Made by a program: the position numbers and the translations under genes
Part shown: in pieces, positions 1-6,877 of the stretch
Position numbering within the stretch: position 1 is the stretch's first letter
How the letters are laid out: each line of letters begins with the position of its first letter
Notes under the pieces: generated by a model
Seen by the model: the letters and a program-made list of their open reading frames with translations, nothing else
What the model was told of the DNA's origin: nothing
The model's database searches: none
Assembly: GCA_937910665.1 (NCBI GenBank)
Contig: CALEPR010000193.1
Coordinates: 1 to 13,625, forward strand
Source of the DNA: an uncultured Selenomonadales bacterium
GTDB lineage: Bacteria > Bacillota > Negativicutes > Selenomonadales > Selenomonadaceae
Direction: 5' to 3'
DNA length: 13,625 nt

Positions 1-71
1 ATTATATCAAAATCCTTACGGATTCTAATATCAATTTTTACTTTATTATAGTAGGTGGAGTTGTCACCAGC

Positions 72-482
72 ATGGTCGCCGGTCAACTCGGCTCAGACAG
101 AGTTAAATGCATTGCGCTGATGGCTCCTGCGGCTGTTCTTCGCGACGATGCAATTCGCGGAAATATTTTTGACAAACATTATGATTCAATCAATCCGCCC
201 GAGTTTGTCGAAATTTTTGGCGGCAGGAAAATGGGACGCAACTATGTTTTGACGGCGCAAACTTTGCCGATTTATGAAACTGCGGAAAGATTTCACGGAA
301 AAGCTTTTATGGTTCACGGCACAGGCGACATTATTGTTCCTTACACTTACAGTTTGAGGTATCAGCATATTTATCCCGGCAGTAAAGTTGAATTGCTTGA
401 TAAATTTGATCACGGTTTCAGTCAAGACGTTTCAAAAGTTGCGAAACTTGTCGCGGATTATTTTGCTAAAGAATTGAAGTAA
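72..482 (+). CDS. C-terminal fragment of a cinnamoyl/feruloyl-esterase-like alpha/beta hydrolase, probably inactive
   Basis: The protein (136 residues from the ATG at 72) reads like the second half of the Est1E/cinnamoyl esterase type of alpha/beta hydrolase, which releases hydroxycinnamates from plant cell-wall esters. Visible marks are APAAVLRDDAIRGN near residues 19-31, the TAQTLPIYE segment at 61-69, the acid loop HGTGDIIVPY with Asp86, and DHGFS with His114. Relatives carry the nucleophile in a GHSQGG elbow directly before the GGVVASM helix. Here the frame is open to the left edge and contains GGVVTSM from base 54, but GHSQ is replaced by hydrophobic residues read from AT-rich DNA (FYFIIV). 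The serine and the whole first half are therefore missing. GGTGGAG at 54-60 is a poor ribosome site, 11 bases before the ATG. This is either a decayed gene or an assembly/contig edge. Family assignment is fairly sure, activity unlikely. Confidence 0.72.
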   Translation: MVAGQLGSDRVKCIALMAPAAVLRDDAIRGNIFDKHYDSINPPEFVEIFGGRKMGRNYVLTAQTLPIYETAERFHGKAFMVHGTGDIIVPYTYSLRYQHIYPGSKVELLDKFDHGFSQDVSKVAKLVADYFAKELK

Positions 483-496
483 AAAAATTTTTTTTC

Positions 497-553
497 TTGG
501 AGCTTCGACGGATTATTTTGCAAAATATCTTTGTTGGAGTTCCAAATTTTTTT
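497..553 (+). terminator. Hairpin plus T-run between the hydrolase fragment and rnmV (terminator or attenuator)
   Basis: TTGGAGCTTC at 497-506 can pair over 10 bp with GGAGTTCCAA at 536-545, with two G-U pairs. A small inner palindrome (ATTTTGCAAAAT) lies in the loop, and a run of seven T follows at 547-553. This has the form of an intrinsic terminator. The T-run ends directly at the AGGAGG of rnmV (554-559), so the same element sits in the rnmV leader and may attenuate it. Folding and function are inferred. Confidence 0.5.
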
Positions 554-565
554 AGGAGGATTTTT

Positions 566-1111
566 TTGTTAAAGGAAGTTTTGATAGTCGAAGGAAAAAT
601 GGATGTTCGCGCAGTCAATCGCGCAGTTCAAGCCGACTGCATAATTACCGACGGCTTTCACTTTACAGGAAAAACTTTGCCGAACATCAAGGCGGCTTAC
701 GAAAAGCGCGGAATAATTATTTTGACTGATCCGGATCAAGCCGGCGAGCGAATCAGAAAATTTCTGACAAAAAAATTTCCAAACGCCAAGCACGCCTACA
801 TTCCGCGCGAGGAGGCGACATCTGACGACGACATCGGAGTGGAGCAAGCGTCGCCGGAATCAATTCGCAAGGCGTTGGAAAAAGTTCGGACGCTGGAAAT
901 AAATCCTCGCAGTGAATTTTCTGCGTCTGAAATGATTAAACTTGGTTTGAGCGGCGGAGAAAAAAGTTCTGCTCTTCGCGACAAAATTGGCGCAGAACTC
1001 GGTATCGGTTACGGAAATGTAAAAACTTTTGTGCGACGGCTGAATAATTATGGAGTGACGCGCGAAGAATTTAATGAGGCGGTGAAAAATGTTTCATCCG
1101 AAAATTGCTGA
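566..1111 (+). CDS. rnmV: Ribonuclease M5 (5S rRNA maturase)
   Basis: RNase M5 cuts the double-stranded ends of precursor 5S rRNA to give the mature molecule, in Bacillus together with ribosomal protein L18. The product is a Toprim-domain protein: the strand-plus-acid motif IVEGKMD lies at residues 7-13 (Glu9 predicted catalytic), and DPDQAG at 55-60 supplies the DxD metal ligands. The later GVEQASPESIRKAL segment is also typical of the family. I chose the TTG at 566 because AGGAGG lies at 554-559 and the protein then begins directly with the first Toprim strand, giving 181 residues, the usual size. An upstream ATG at 497 in the same frame would add 23 residues encoded by the leader hairpin and has no ribosome site. 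The 3' end overlaps rsmA by 23 bases, a common gene pairing in Bacillota that puts 5S and 16S processing under one transcript. Confidence 0.93.
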   Translation: MLKEVLIVEGKMDVRAVNRAVQADCIITDGFHFTGKTLPNIKAAYEKRGIIILTDPDQAGERIRKFLTKKFPNAKHAYIPREEATSDDDIGVEQASPESIRKALEKVRTLEINPRSEFSASEMIKLGLSGGEKSSALRDKIGAELGIGYGNVKTFVRRLNNYGVTREEFNEAVKNVSSENC

Positions 1112-1934
1112 CTTTTCGGCTACGCGACATATTTTAAAAACTTTCAATTTGCGCGCGTCGAAAAGATTGGGACAAAATTTTTTAATCGACGCTGAAGTTG
1201 TTCAAAAAATTGTCGAGGCTACAGAAATTTCTGAAGGCGACGAAGTTTTGGAAATTGGACCGGGAATTGGAACTTTGACGCAGGGACTTTTGGAAGGCGG
1301 CGCGAAAGTCACGGCGGTTGAACTGGATAAAAAATTGCCGGCAGTCTTGGCGAAAACTTTGGAAGGCTACGAAAATTTTAAACTTGTTCAAGGCGACATT
1401 TTGAAAGTAGATTTAGAAAATTTAATGCCGCAAAATTTTAAAGTCACAGCGAATTTGCCCTACTACATCACGACGCAAATTTTATTGACTCTTTTGGAAA
1501 AAAAATTGCCTATAACAAAAATCGTAACGATGGTTCAGCGCGAAGTTGCGGAGCGAATGACAGCCGCGCCCGGTTCAAAAATTTACGGTGCGTTGAGCGT
1601 CGCAGTTCAATTTCGCTCGGATGCGCGAATTGCTTTTGACGTGCCGCCGACAGCATTTTTGCCGCAGCCGGAAGTGACAAGTTCGGTTGTAATTTGCGAC
1701 GTGAAAGAAAAAATAAAAGTTGCGGACGAAAATTTTTTTATAAAAGTTGTCCGCGCATCTTTCGGACAGCGAAGAAAAACTTTGCTGAACTCGCTGACAG
1801 GCGCAGGATTTCCGCGCGAAATAATTTTAAAATCTTTGGACGCAGCAGAAATTTTGCCTTCGCGCCGAGCGGAAACTTTATCGTTGGAAGAATTTGCAAA
1901 GTTGTCGGAAAAAATTTTGCAGTCGCTGAATTAA
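1089..1934 (+). CDS. rsmA: 16S rRNA (adenine-1518/1519-N6) dimethyltransferase
   Basis: RsmA (KsgA) uses S-adenosylmethionine to dimethylate two adjacent adenines in the 3'-terminal hairpin of 16S rRNA late in small-subunit assembly; its loss gives kasugamycin resistance. The 281-residue protein shows the family marks in order: KRLGQNFLID at 25-34, the SAM-binding loop EIGPGIGTLT at 55-64, the acidic end of strand 2 (VELD, 77-80), the catalytic NLPYY at 122-126, and the C-terminal FGQRRKTLLNSL from 225. Length is normal and no key residue is missing. The ATG at 1089 lies inside the 3' end of rnmV, about 10 bases after a GAGG, so translation is probably coupled. An intrinsic terminator follows six bases after the stop codon. 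Confidence 0.96.
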   Translation: MFHPKIADFSATRHILKTFNLRASKRLGQNFLIDAEVVQKIVEATEISEGDEVLEIGPGIGTLTQGLLEGGAKVTAVELDKKLPAVLAKTLEGYENFKLVQGDILKVDLENLMPQNFKVTANLPYYITTQILLTLLEKKLPITKIVTMVQREVAERMTAAPGSKIYGALSVAVQFRSDARIAFDVPPTAFLPQPEVTSSVVICDVKEKIKVADENFFIKVVRASFGQRRKTLLNSLTGAGFPREIILKSLDAAEILPSRRAETLSLEEFAKLSEKILQSLN

Positions 1935-1939
1935 AAAAA

Positions 1940-1970
1940 AACTTCGGCAAAAAATTTGTCGGAGTTTTTT
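1940..1970 (+). terminator. Intrinsic terminator after rsmA
   Basis: AACTTCGGC at 1940-1948 pairs with GTCGGAGTT at 1958-1966 (nine pairs, two of them G-U), with a nine-base AT loop. The T-run from 1965 to 1970 forms the U-tract. It ends the rnmV-rsmA unit. The following stretch to 2040 is almost pure A and T. Confidence 0.7.
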
Positions 1971-2044
1971 GGTGGAAAAATTTTTTCGGAAAATTTTTCT
2001 GAAAAATTTTTGAAAATTATATGTTCGATTGAAAAATTTTGTGA

Positions 2045-2050
2045 TAGAAT
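2045..2050 (+). promoter_or_regulatory. Candidate extended -10 promoter for the 2123 gene
   Basis: TAGAAT is preceded by TGA, giving a TGn extended -10 element, about 70 bases before the start codon and just after the rsmA terminator. A convincing -35 box is not visible; TTCGAT at a 15-base spacing is the nearest match. The position makes sense as the start of a new transcription unit. Confidence 0.35.
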
Positions 2051-2122
2051 AGCGCAGAAGAGGTAAGAGATGGCTGACAGCCAATTACTTTTCACTAAAC
2101 AGATCGAAAGGAGTTTTTCACA

Positions 2123-2401
2123 ATGTCTGAAATGCTTGCAAATCATTTGCAGGAGGAATTGGAAAAATATTCCAGAGGACGCGAACGCCCACGCTCGCCG
2201 CAGACTATCCTTGCAAGATATAATCAAGCACTTGCACACTACAAGGAGCTTTCTTTTGCGTCGGGCGACGTGAGGACGGACAAACTTTTGACGTACAATG
2301 AAATAAAAATTTTAGGTTGGACACTCGGCAAGGCGGAGAAAACTGTCATTAAAGATATTGGCGCAAATTCCAACGGCAAACCTTTCGGAGATCTTTTTTG
2401 A
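2123..2401 (+). CDS. Small protein of unknown function (92 residues)
   Basis: I do not recognise this protein. It is hydrophilic and probably mostly helical, with a charged N-terminal stretch (residues 8-25, rich in Glu, Arg and Lys) and a helical core around TILARYNQALAHYKEL. It has no signal peptide, membrane segment, cysteine cluster or obvious nucleotide-binding motif. AAAGGAG at 2107-2113 lies nine bases before the ATG, a good ribosome site, which supports this start. Its stop codon is one base away from the ATG of the next gene, so the two are probably translated together. The shared transcript suggests a job linked to the membrane protein that follows, and perhaps to the penicillin-binding protein beyond, but that is inference from position only. 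Confidence 0.72.
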   Translation: MSEMLANHLQEELEKYSRGRERPRSPQTILARYNQALAHYKELSFASGDVRTDKLLTYNEIKILGWTLGKAEKTVIKDIGANSNGKPFGDLF

Positions 2402-2402
2402 A

Positions 2403-2930
2403 ATGGAAAAGCAAAAAAATATTGCTGAGGAAAAATTTTCGCGTCAGCCCTTCAACGTCGAATTGTACACGGCAGTTGCATTGATTTTTTTTGTGGTCGC
2501 CGCACTTTCAGTAAAATTTTTTCATACAGAAAAAGTTGCAAGTCACCACGAAGAAATTTTCCCAAGTCATGCACTTTGCTACATTGATGAAAATAAACTT
2601 GTGGAACTTTCGGACGGAGATTATATGCTTGCGATGCCTGCCGGAGGAACTTTTGTAAATGGAGTTGCGCCGATGCTTTTGGTGGAGGTTGGAGGAAAAT
2701 ATTTTCCGCTCAATATCGCGGACGACTCAATTTTGCCGCGACAAGGCAAACAGTTGCCGCTGAGAATTTTATTTGGTTTCACTTCTCCTCACGCCTCGAA
2801 CACTTTGCATTACGCAGAAAAAAGCGGCGGCGATCCTGTCGAGGCTTACAAACGCAAAGCATATTATTATCTTCATGTCGAAAATGGTTTTGGTCGCGTC
2901 GAGCGATTTTATAAAATTGTTTCCAATTAA
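2403..2930 (+). CDS. Single-pass membrane protein of unknown function upstream of the penicillin-binding protein
   Basis: The 175-residue protein has a short charged N-terminus, one hydrophobic segment at about residues 21-40 (rich in Val, Ala, Phe), then an extracytoplasmic domain of about 135 residues with several beta-like stretches and no cysteines likely to pair. This topology (N-in, one membrane helix, outer domain) and the position just before a class B penicillin-binding protein recall FtsL/DivIC-type division proteins. However, the outer part lacks the coiled coil those have, so I do not assign that name. The start is the ATG at 2403, one base after the stop of the 92-residue gene, which suits translational coupling. 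An in-frame TTG at 2358 would add 15 residues inside the upstream gene and has no ribosome site. It ends 115 bases before the penicillin-binding protein. Confidence 0.75.
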   Translation: MEKQKNIAEEKFSRQPFNVELYTAVALIFFVVAALSVKFFHTEKVASHHEEIFPSHALCYIDENKLVELSDGDYMLAMPAGGTFVNGVAPMLLVEVGGKYFPLNIADDSILPRQGKQLPLRILFGFTSPHASNTLHYAEKSGGDPVEAYKRKAYYYLHVENGFGRVERFYKIVSN

Positions 2931-2973
2931 GAAGCTGTAGTCACAGTTTCGGGAAAAAGAATTTAGTTTTCTC

Positions 2974-3001
2974 TAACCCCTAGTTCCTAATTCTTAACCC
3001 C
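2974..3001 (+). repeat. Four degenerate heptamer repeats in the gap before the penicillin-binding protein
   Basis: The stretch divides cleanly into four seven-base units: TAACCCC, then TAGTTCC, then TAATTCT, then TAACCCC again. All begin with TA, and the first and last units are identical. The AT-rich gap after the metallo-hydrolase gene (from 6744) has a looser repeat of TAAAAAT-like units. Function unknown. Confidence 0.5.
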
Positions 3002-3002
3002 C

Positions 3003-3018
3003 AGAACTTACAAGTTCT
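3003..3018. promoter_or_regulatory. Inverted repeat upstream of the penicillin-binding protein gene
   Basis: AGAACTT and AAGTTCT form a perfect seven-base inverted repeat separated by two bases, 28 bases before the start codon. The size and near-contiguous arms fit a protein-binding site better than an RNA hairpin. No regulator is identified. Confidence 0.3.
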
Positions 3019-3045
3019 AAAATTTTTCTATAGAGTGGTACAAAA

Positions 3046-5097
3046 TTGGTGGAAAATAACAGAAAAAAAGTTCAAAGGCGAATAACCGGATTAGTCGTCT
3101 TGATGATGATTTTAATATTGATAGTTATCGGCAGATACGCTTGGCTGCAACTTGTGCAAGGCAGTGAACTTTCTGAAAGGATGCGCTACCAAGTCGGGCA
3201 AGATTATCTTGTGCAATCTCCTCGCGGCGCAATCTTGGACAGAAACGGCAGGGAACTTGCAGCAAGTACCATGACTAAATCTTTGTTTGTCGATCCAAAT
3301 CATGTCGAAAATCCTACGCAACTTGCGGCGGATTTAGCTCCGCTTGTCGGAAAAACTGAAGCTGAAGTTTTGGAAGATATAAATGTTGGCGGCGGATTTT
3401 CTTGGGTGAAACGGAGAATGGAGCAGTCTGAGTACGAGGCAATTCGCGCACTTATTCGCGAAAAAGGTTACGCAAATTGTTTAGGTTTCCGCGACGAAGC
3501 AAAAAGATATTATCCAAACGATGTGCTTGCCGCAAATTTGTTGGGTTTTGTCGGAACAGATGATAAAGGCTTGGACGGAATTGAACAGGCTCTTGACAAA
3601 TATATCAAAGGCGAAGTCACAGAATCATTTTTGTACACCGACACGCAGGACAGACCAATTTTAGAATCAATTTTTGTTCGACACGGCTATCAAGGCGACA
3701 GGTGCAAAACAATTCAGTTGACGATCGACAGCGCGATTCAATTTATTGTGGAGCAGGAACTTGATCGAGCGATGGCAGAAAATGATCCGCTGTCGATAAC
3801 TTGTATTGCGATGGATCCGCGCACAGGAGAAATTTTGGCGATGGCAAATCGACCTTCCTACAATCCGAACAGATTCTGGGATTACGATCAGAAAGTTTGG
3901 AAAAATCTTTCGGTTTCCTTCGTCTATGAACCCGGTTCCACTTTCAAGGCGATAACGGCGGCAGCGGCACTTCAGGAAGGAATTGTTTCGCCGAATCAAA
4001 GTTTTGTTGACCCGGGCTATGTTATGGTTTCCGGAAAAAGGATTCAGAACTGGAATGACGCAAGTTTTGGAACTGTAACTTTTGCAGACGCAGTTAAGCA
4101 GTCGCTGAATACAATGTTTGCTTTAATCGGTTTGGATTTAGGCGCGGACAAAATGATTGAGTATGCAAAACTTTTCGGTTTCGGTGAACAGACAGGAATA
4201 GAATTGCCCGGCGAGGAGCTTGGAATTTTGTATGATCCTGATGAAATGGTTGACTCGGATATTGCAACGATGGCTATCGGTCAAAGTGTCGCAGTAACTC
4301 CGCTCCAACTTATCACGGCGATGAGCGCGATAGCGAATGACGGAATTTTATTGAAGCCGCACATTGTAAAAAATATTAAAAATGCAAACGGCACGACTTA
4401 TTCAGAAACTCACGTCGAAGAAGTTCGTCGGACGATCGATTCAGCGACTGACAAAACTTTGATCGGACTTTTGGAACAGGTCGTGGCGAACGGCGGCGGT
4501 AAAAAAGCATCTGTTCGCGGCTACCGAGTTGCAGGAAAGACAGGTACGGCGCAAAAAGTTAATGAATTTGGAACGACTTATGCGGAAGGAAAATATATTG
4601 CATCTTTCTGCGGATTCGGTCCTGTAGAAAATCCTCAAGTCGCTTTGCTTGTCGTGATTGATGAACCTTACGGAAGTTTTTACGGCGGACAAATTGCCGC
4701 ACCTGTCGCGGGAAGAATTTTGTCGCAGGTGTTCAGATATTTGCGAATTGAACCGAGCAACACGGCTTACATTGACGTTGAGGAACTTGGCGAGGATGTT
4801 GGCGAAGGCGACAGCGCAGGTTCGGCGACAGTTTTAAATGAAAGAATTTCGATGCCTGTCGAAGAAATTGAGGAAGTCGAGGAAGAAATTTCTACTCCTG
4901 TAGTTGAAGATGTTCCCGACGGCAGCGTTGTCGTTCCGAATTTCAGGAGGAAAAGTATTCGCGAAGTTGCGGGAATGGCTGATGATCTTGGTTTAGTTTT
5001 GGAGAGCAGCGGCTCCGGTTTCGCTGTCGAACAGAGTTTAGACCCGGGCGAAGTGGTCGAAAAAGGTACAAGGATTCGTGTTGAGTTCAGTCCATAA
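3046..5097 (+). CDS. Class B penicillin-binding protein (FtsI/SpoVD-like transpeptidase) with a PASTA domain
   Basis: A membrane-anchored D,D-transpeptidase that cross-links peptidoglycan. Parts in order: basic N-terminus, one membrane helix at about 15-32, the dimerisation/pedestal domain from RGAILDRNG (60-68), the transpeptidase domain from about 225 to 565, an acidic linker rich in Glu and Val (about 575-622), and one PASTA repeat at about 625-683. Active-site motifs are complete: SXXK as STFK with Ser298 nucleophile, SXN as SLN at 353-355, and KTG at 498-500. At 683 residues it is normal for the SpoVD/PBP2 group. The start is TTG 3046 (a GTG at 3049 is the alternative) after a weak GAGTGG site. 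It may be the division enzyme FtsI or a sporulation-type SpoVD. The mraZ, rsmH and mur genes that usually accompany such a gene are absent here, so the choice is open. Confidence 0.93.
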   Translation: MVENNRKKVQRRITGLVVLMMILILIVIGRYAWLQLVQGSELSERMRYQVGQDYLVQSPRGAILDRNGRELAASTMTKSLFVDPNHVENPTQLAADLAPLVGKTEAEVLEDINVGGGFSWVKRRMEQSEYEAIRALIREKGYANCLGFRDEAKRYYPNDVLAANLLGFVGTDDKGLDGIEQALDKYIKGEVTESFLYTDTQDRPILESIFVRHGYQGDRCKTIQLTIDSAIQFIVEQELDRAMAENDPLSITCIAMDPRTGEILAMANRPSYNPNRFWDYDQKVWKNLSVSFVYEPGSTFKAITAAAALQEGIVSPNQSFVDPGYVMVSGKRIQNWNDASFGTVTFADAVKQSLNTMFALIGLDLGADKMIEYAKLFGFGEQTGIELPGEELGILYDPDEMVDSDIATMAIGQSVAVTPLQLITAMSAIANDGILLKPHIVKNIKNANGTTYSETHVEEVRRTIDSATDKTLIGLLEQVVANGGGKKASVRGYRVAGKTGTAQKVNEFGTTYAEGKYIASFCGFGPVENPQVALLVVIDEPYGSFYGGQIAAPVAGRILSQVFRYLRIEPSNTAYIDVEELGEDVGEGDSAGSATVLNERISMPVEEIEEVEEEISTPVVEDVPDGSVVVPNFRRKSIREVAGMADDLGLVLESSGSGFAVEQSLDPGEVVEKGTRIRVEFSP

Positions 5098-5118
5098 AAT
5101 TTTTATTGAATTCTCAAG

Positions 5119-5147
5119 TTGATTGTGACAAAATTTTTTGATAATAT
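5119..5147 (+). promoter_or_regulatory. Candidate sigma-70 promoter for the cupin-hydrolase pair
   Basis: TTGATT (5119-5124) and TAATAT (5142-5147) are spaced by 17 bases, each matching four of six consensus positions, about 42 bases before the cupin start codon. The region is AT-rich, so chance matches are easy. Confidence 0.35.
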
Positions 5148-5188
5148 TTTCAAAGTTGTTAATGTAATTTTTTAGGAGGTTTTTTGAA

Positions 5189-5608
5189 ATGACTTTAGAT
5201 GAACTCAGAAAAGTTGCAATTTTTCCTGTCGGGCCTGAAAATGTAAACTTCGCACAATTTTTTGACGGCAAGAGTTATCTCGCTCCTATTTCAACCGAAC
5301 AGGTTTGGATTGGCAGTGTGACTTTTGAACCTGCTTGCAGAAATCATTGGCATATCCATCACGCAAAAAGCGGCGGCGGACAAATTTTAATTGTGACTGC
5401 AGGACGCGGTTACTATCAGGAATGGGGAAAACCTGCGCGCGAACTTTTTCCGGGCGACGTTGTAAATATTCCTGCGAATGTCAAACATTGGCATGGCGCA
5501 GCGAAAGATACTGCCTTCCAACATTTGGCTGTTGAGTGTGCGGGGGAAGAAACTTCAAATGAATGGTGTGAACCTGTCGACGAACAGGAATATTTAAAAT
5601 TGAAATGA
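5189..5608 (+). CDS. Cupin-domain protein
   Basis: A 139-residue single-domain cupin (double-stranded beta-helix). The first cupin motif is visible as WHIHHAKSGGGQILIVTAGRG (residues 54-74), with His55 and His57 as likely metal ligands and Gln65 in the place usually taken by Glu. The second is FPGDVVNIPANVKHWHGA (87-104), with His100 or His102 completing the site. The sequence is close to the cupins annotated next to or fused with carboxymuconolactone decarboxylases; their reaction is not established, so no substrate is given. It is predicted cytoplasmic, with no signal peptide. AGGAGG at 5174-5179 lies nine bases before the ATG, a strong site. The stop codon overlaps the start of the metallo-hydrolase gene (ATGA), so the two are very likely co-translated. 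Confidence 0.88.
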   Translation: MTLDELRKVAIFPVGPENVNFAQFFDGKSYLAPISTEQVWIGSVTFEPACRNHWHIHHAKSGGGQILIVTAGRGYYQEWGKPARELFPGDVVNIPANVKHWHGAAKDTAFQHLAVECAGEETSNEWCEPVDEQEYLKLK

Positions 5609-6726
5609 ATCGCAGAACTTTTTTTAAAAAAGCTTTAATCGGCGCAGGAGTTTGCGCGGCGGCGGCAAGCGGTGGAGTTTGTTACTACATAAATCGTCCT
5701 GAATTTGGCAGACCTCCGCAAGGCGAAAGATTAAAAAAAATTTTGTCCTCGCCGCACTACTTCGACGATCATTTTGAATGTCTGAAGCCTGTGCAAGTTA
5801 TGAATGAAACTGACGACGGCGAAAACAGAATTGTTGCCACGCTGAAATTTGTTTTCGGCGACAAAAAAAATTTATTTCCTTCAACGCCTCTCCCGACTGC
5901 AAAAACAAATTTGAAAGAAATTCCTGAAAATCTTGACTGCGCGGTTTGGATGGGACACTCGACAATTTATTTGCAACTTGCAGGGAAAAAAATTTTAATC
6001 GATCCGGTTTTCTCAGATTATGCGTCGCCAATTTTTTTTATCAACAAAGCATTTCCCGGCAGCAATATTTATTCTGCGGAAGATTTTCCCAAACTTGATA
6101 TTTTGGCTGTCACTCATGATCACTGGGATCATCTCGACTATCCAAGTATTATGGCTTTGAAGTCGAGAGTAAAAAAAATTATTTGTCCGCTCGGTGTCGG
6201 AGAATATTTTGAGCAGTGGAATTTTGATTCGGAACTTTTGATTGAGGAAGACTGGGACAGCGTGATTGATTTCGGCGACTTGAAAATTTGTTTTCTGCCG
6301 ACGCAACATTTTTCAGGAAGATTTCTGAAACAAAATCCGACCGAGTGGTGCAGTTATGCTTTCGTCACGCCGAACAGAAAAATTTTTTGCAGCGGCGACG
6401 GCGGTTACGGCGAACATTTTAAAATGATTGGAAAAAGATTCGGCGCATTTGATTTTGCTTTTTTGGAAAATGGACAATACAATCTTGCTTGGCATGCTAT
6501 CCACTGTTTGCCGGAGGAAACTGCTCAAGCGGCAGTTGATATTCGCGCAAAAAAAATTGTGCCGATTCACGCAGGAAAATTTGCGCTCGCTCGGCACGCT
6601 TGGAATGAACCTTACATAGATTTACAAAATTTCAGTCGCGGAAAAAATTATCAGCTCTTGACTCCGCGAATTGGAGAACTCATCAACTTTGTTTACGAAC
6701 AAAATTTTTATGACTGGTTCAGTTAG
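5605..6726 (+). CDS. Metallo-beta-lactamase-fold hydrolase (NAPE-PLD/UlaG-like) with a Tat-type signal
   Basis: A 373-residue hydrolase of the COG2220 type, the family that includes N-acyl-phosphatidylethanolamine phospholipase D. Metal-binding motifs in order: THDHWDH at 170-176 (His171, His173, Asp175, His176), His235 in PTQHFSGR, Asp265 in CSGDGGYG (most relatives read GDSGY), and His322 in PIHAGKF, followed by the usual HAW at 331-333. The N-terminus MNRRTFFKKALIGAG followed by an Ala/Gly-rich hydrophobic run matches a twin-arginine export signal, or a Tat-like membrane anchor, so the enzyme probably acts outside the cytoplasm. The start codon overlaps the cupin stop by four bases. The substrate cannot be told from the sequence; phosphodiester or lipid substrates are known in the family. 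Confidence 0.9.
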   Translation: MNRRTFFKKALIGAGVCAAAASGGVCYYINRPEFGRPPQGERLKKILSSPHYFDDHFECLKPVQVMNETDDGENRIVATLKFVFGDKKNLFPSTPLPTAKTNLKEIPENLDCAVWMGHSTIYLQLAGKKILIDPVFSDYASPIFFINKAFPGSNIYSAEDFPKLDILAVTHDHWDHLDYPSIMALKSRVKKIICPLGVGEYFEQWNFDSELLIEEDWDSVIDFGDLKICFLPTQHFSGRFLKQNPTEWCSYAFVTPNRKIFCSGDGGYGEHFKMIGKRFGAFDFAFLENGQYNLAWHAIHCLPEETAQAAVDIRAKKIVPIHAGKFALARHAWNEPYIDLQNFSRGKNYQLLTPRIGELINFVYEQNFYDWFS

Positions 6727-6779
6727 ACAAACTTGGAAACTAAAAATTAAAATTAAAAATGACTAAAATAAAATTGATC

Positions 6780-6814
6780 CGTTTCGGAAAAAATTTTCTT
6801 CATCCTCCGAAACG
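6780..6814. terminator. Hairpin between convergent genes, probable two-way terminator
   Basis: CGTTTCGGA at 6780-6788 and TCCGAAACG at 6806-6814 make a perfect nine-base stem with a 17-base AT-rich loop. It lies between the end of the hydrolase gene (plus) and the end of the 421-residue gene (minus). T-rich stretches lie nearby on both strands but not directly at the stem, so strength is uncertain. The gap around it (6727-6877) holds only AT-rich repeats. Confidence 0.5.
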
Positions 6815-6877
6815 CTCAAAAAAATTTTCTTCTAAACCGTCCTATAAATCAAAAAAATATATTCACCAAAAAATTTC

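Noticed and set aside
497..565. Longer RNase M5 starting at the ATG at 497
   Set aside because: The extra 23 residues come from the leader hairpin, have no ribosome site, and precede the normal family start.
1694..2002. Plus-strand frame over the end of rsmA
   Set aside because: It is an out-of-frame reading of rsmA and its terminator, rich in Phe, Lys and Arg as expected from AAA/TTT texture.
2070..2273. A 67-residue frame with an AGGTAAG-like site, starting before and overlapping the 92-residue gene
   Set aside because: It overlaps the 2123 gene in another frame, its site is weaker than AAAGGAG, and its translation looks like a frame shadow. A short leader peptide cannot be fully excluded.
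6727..6877. Possible small gene in the gap between the convergent genes
   Set aside because: Only AT-rich repeats and a terminator hairpin are seen; no frame with a start and ribosome site.
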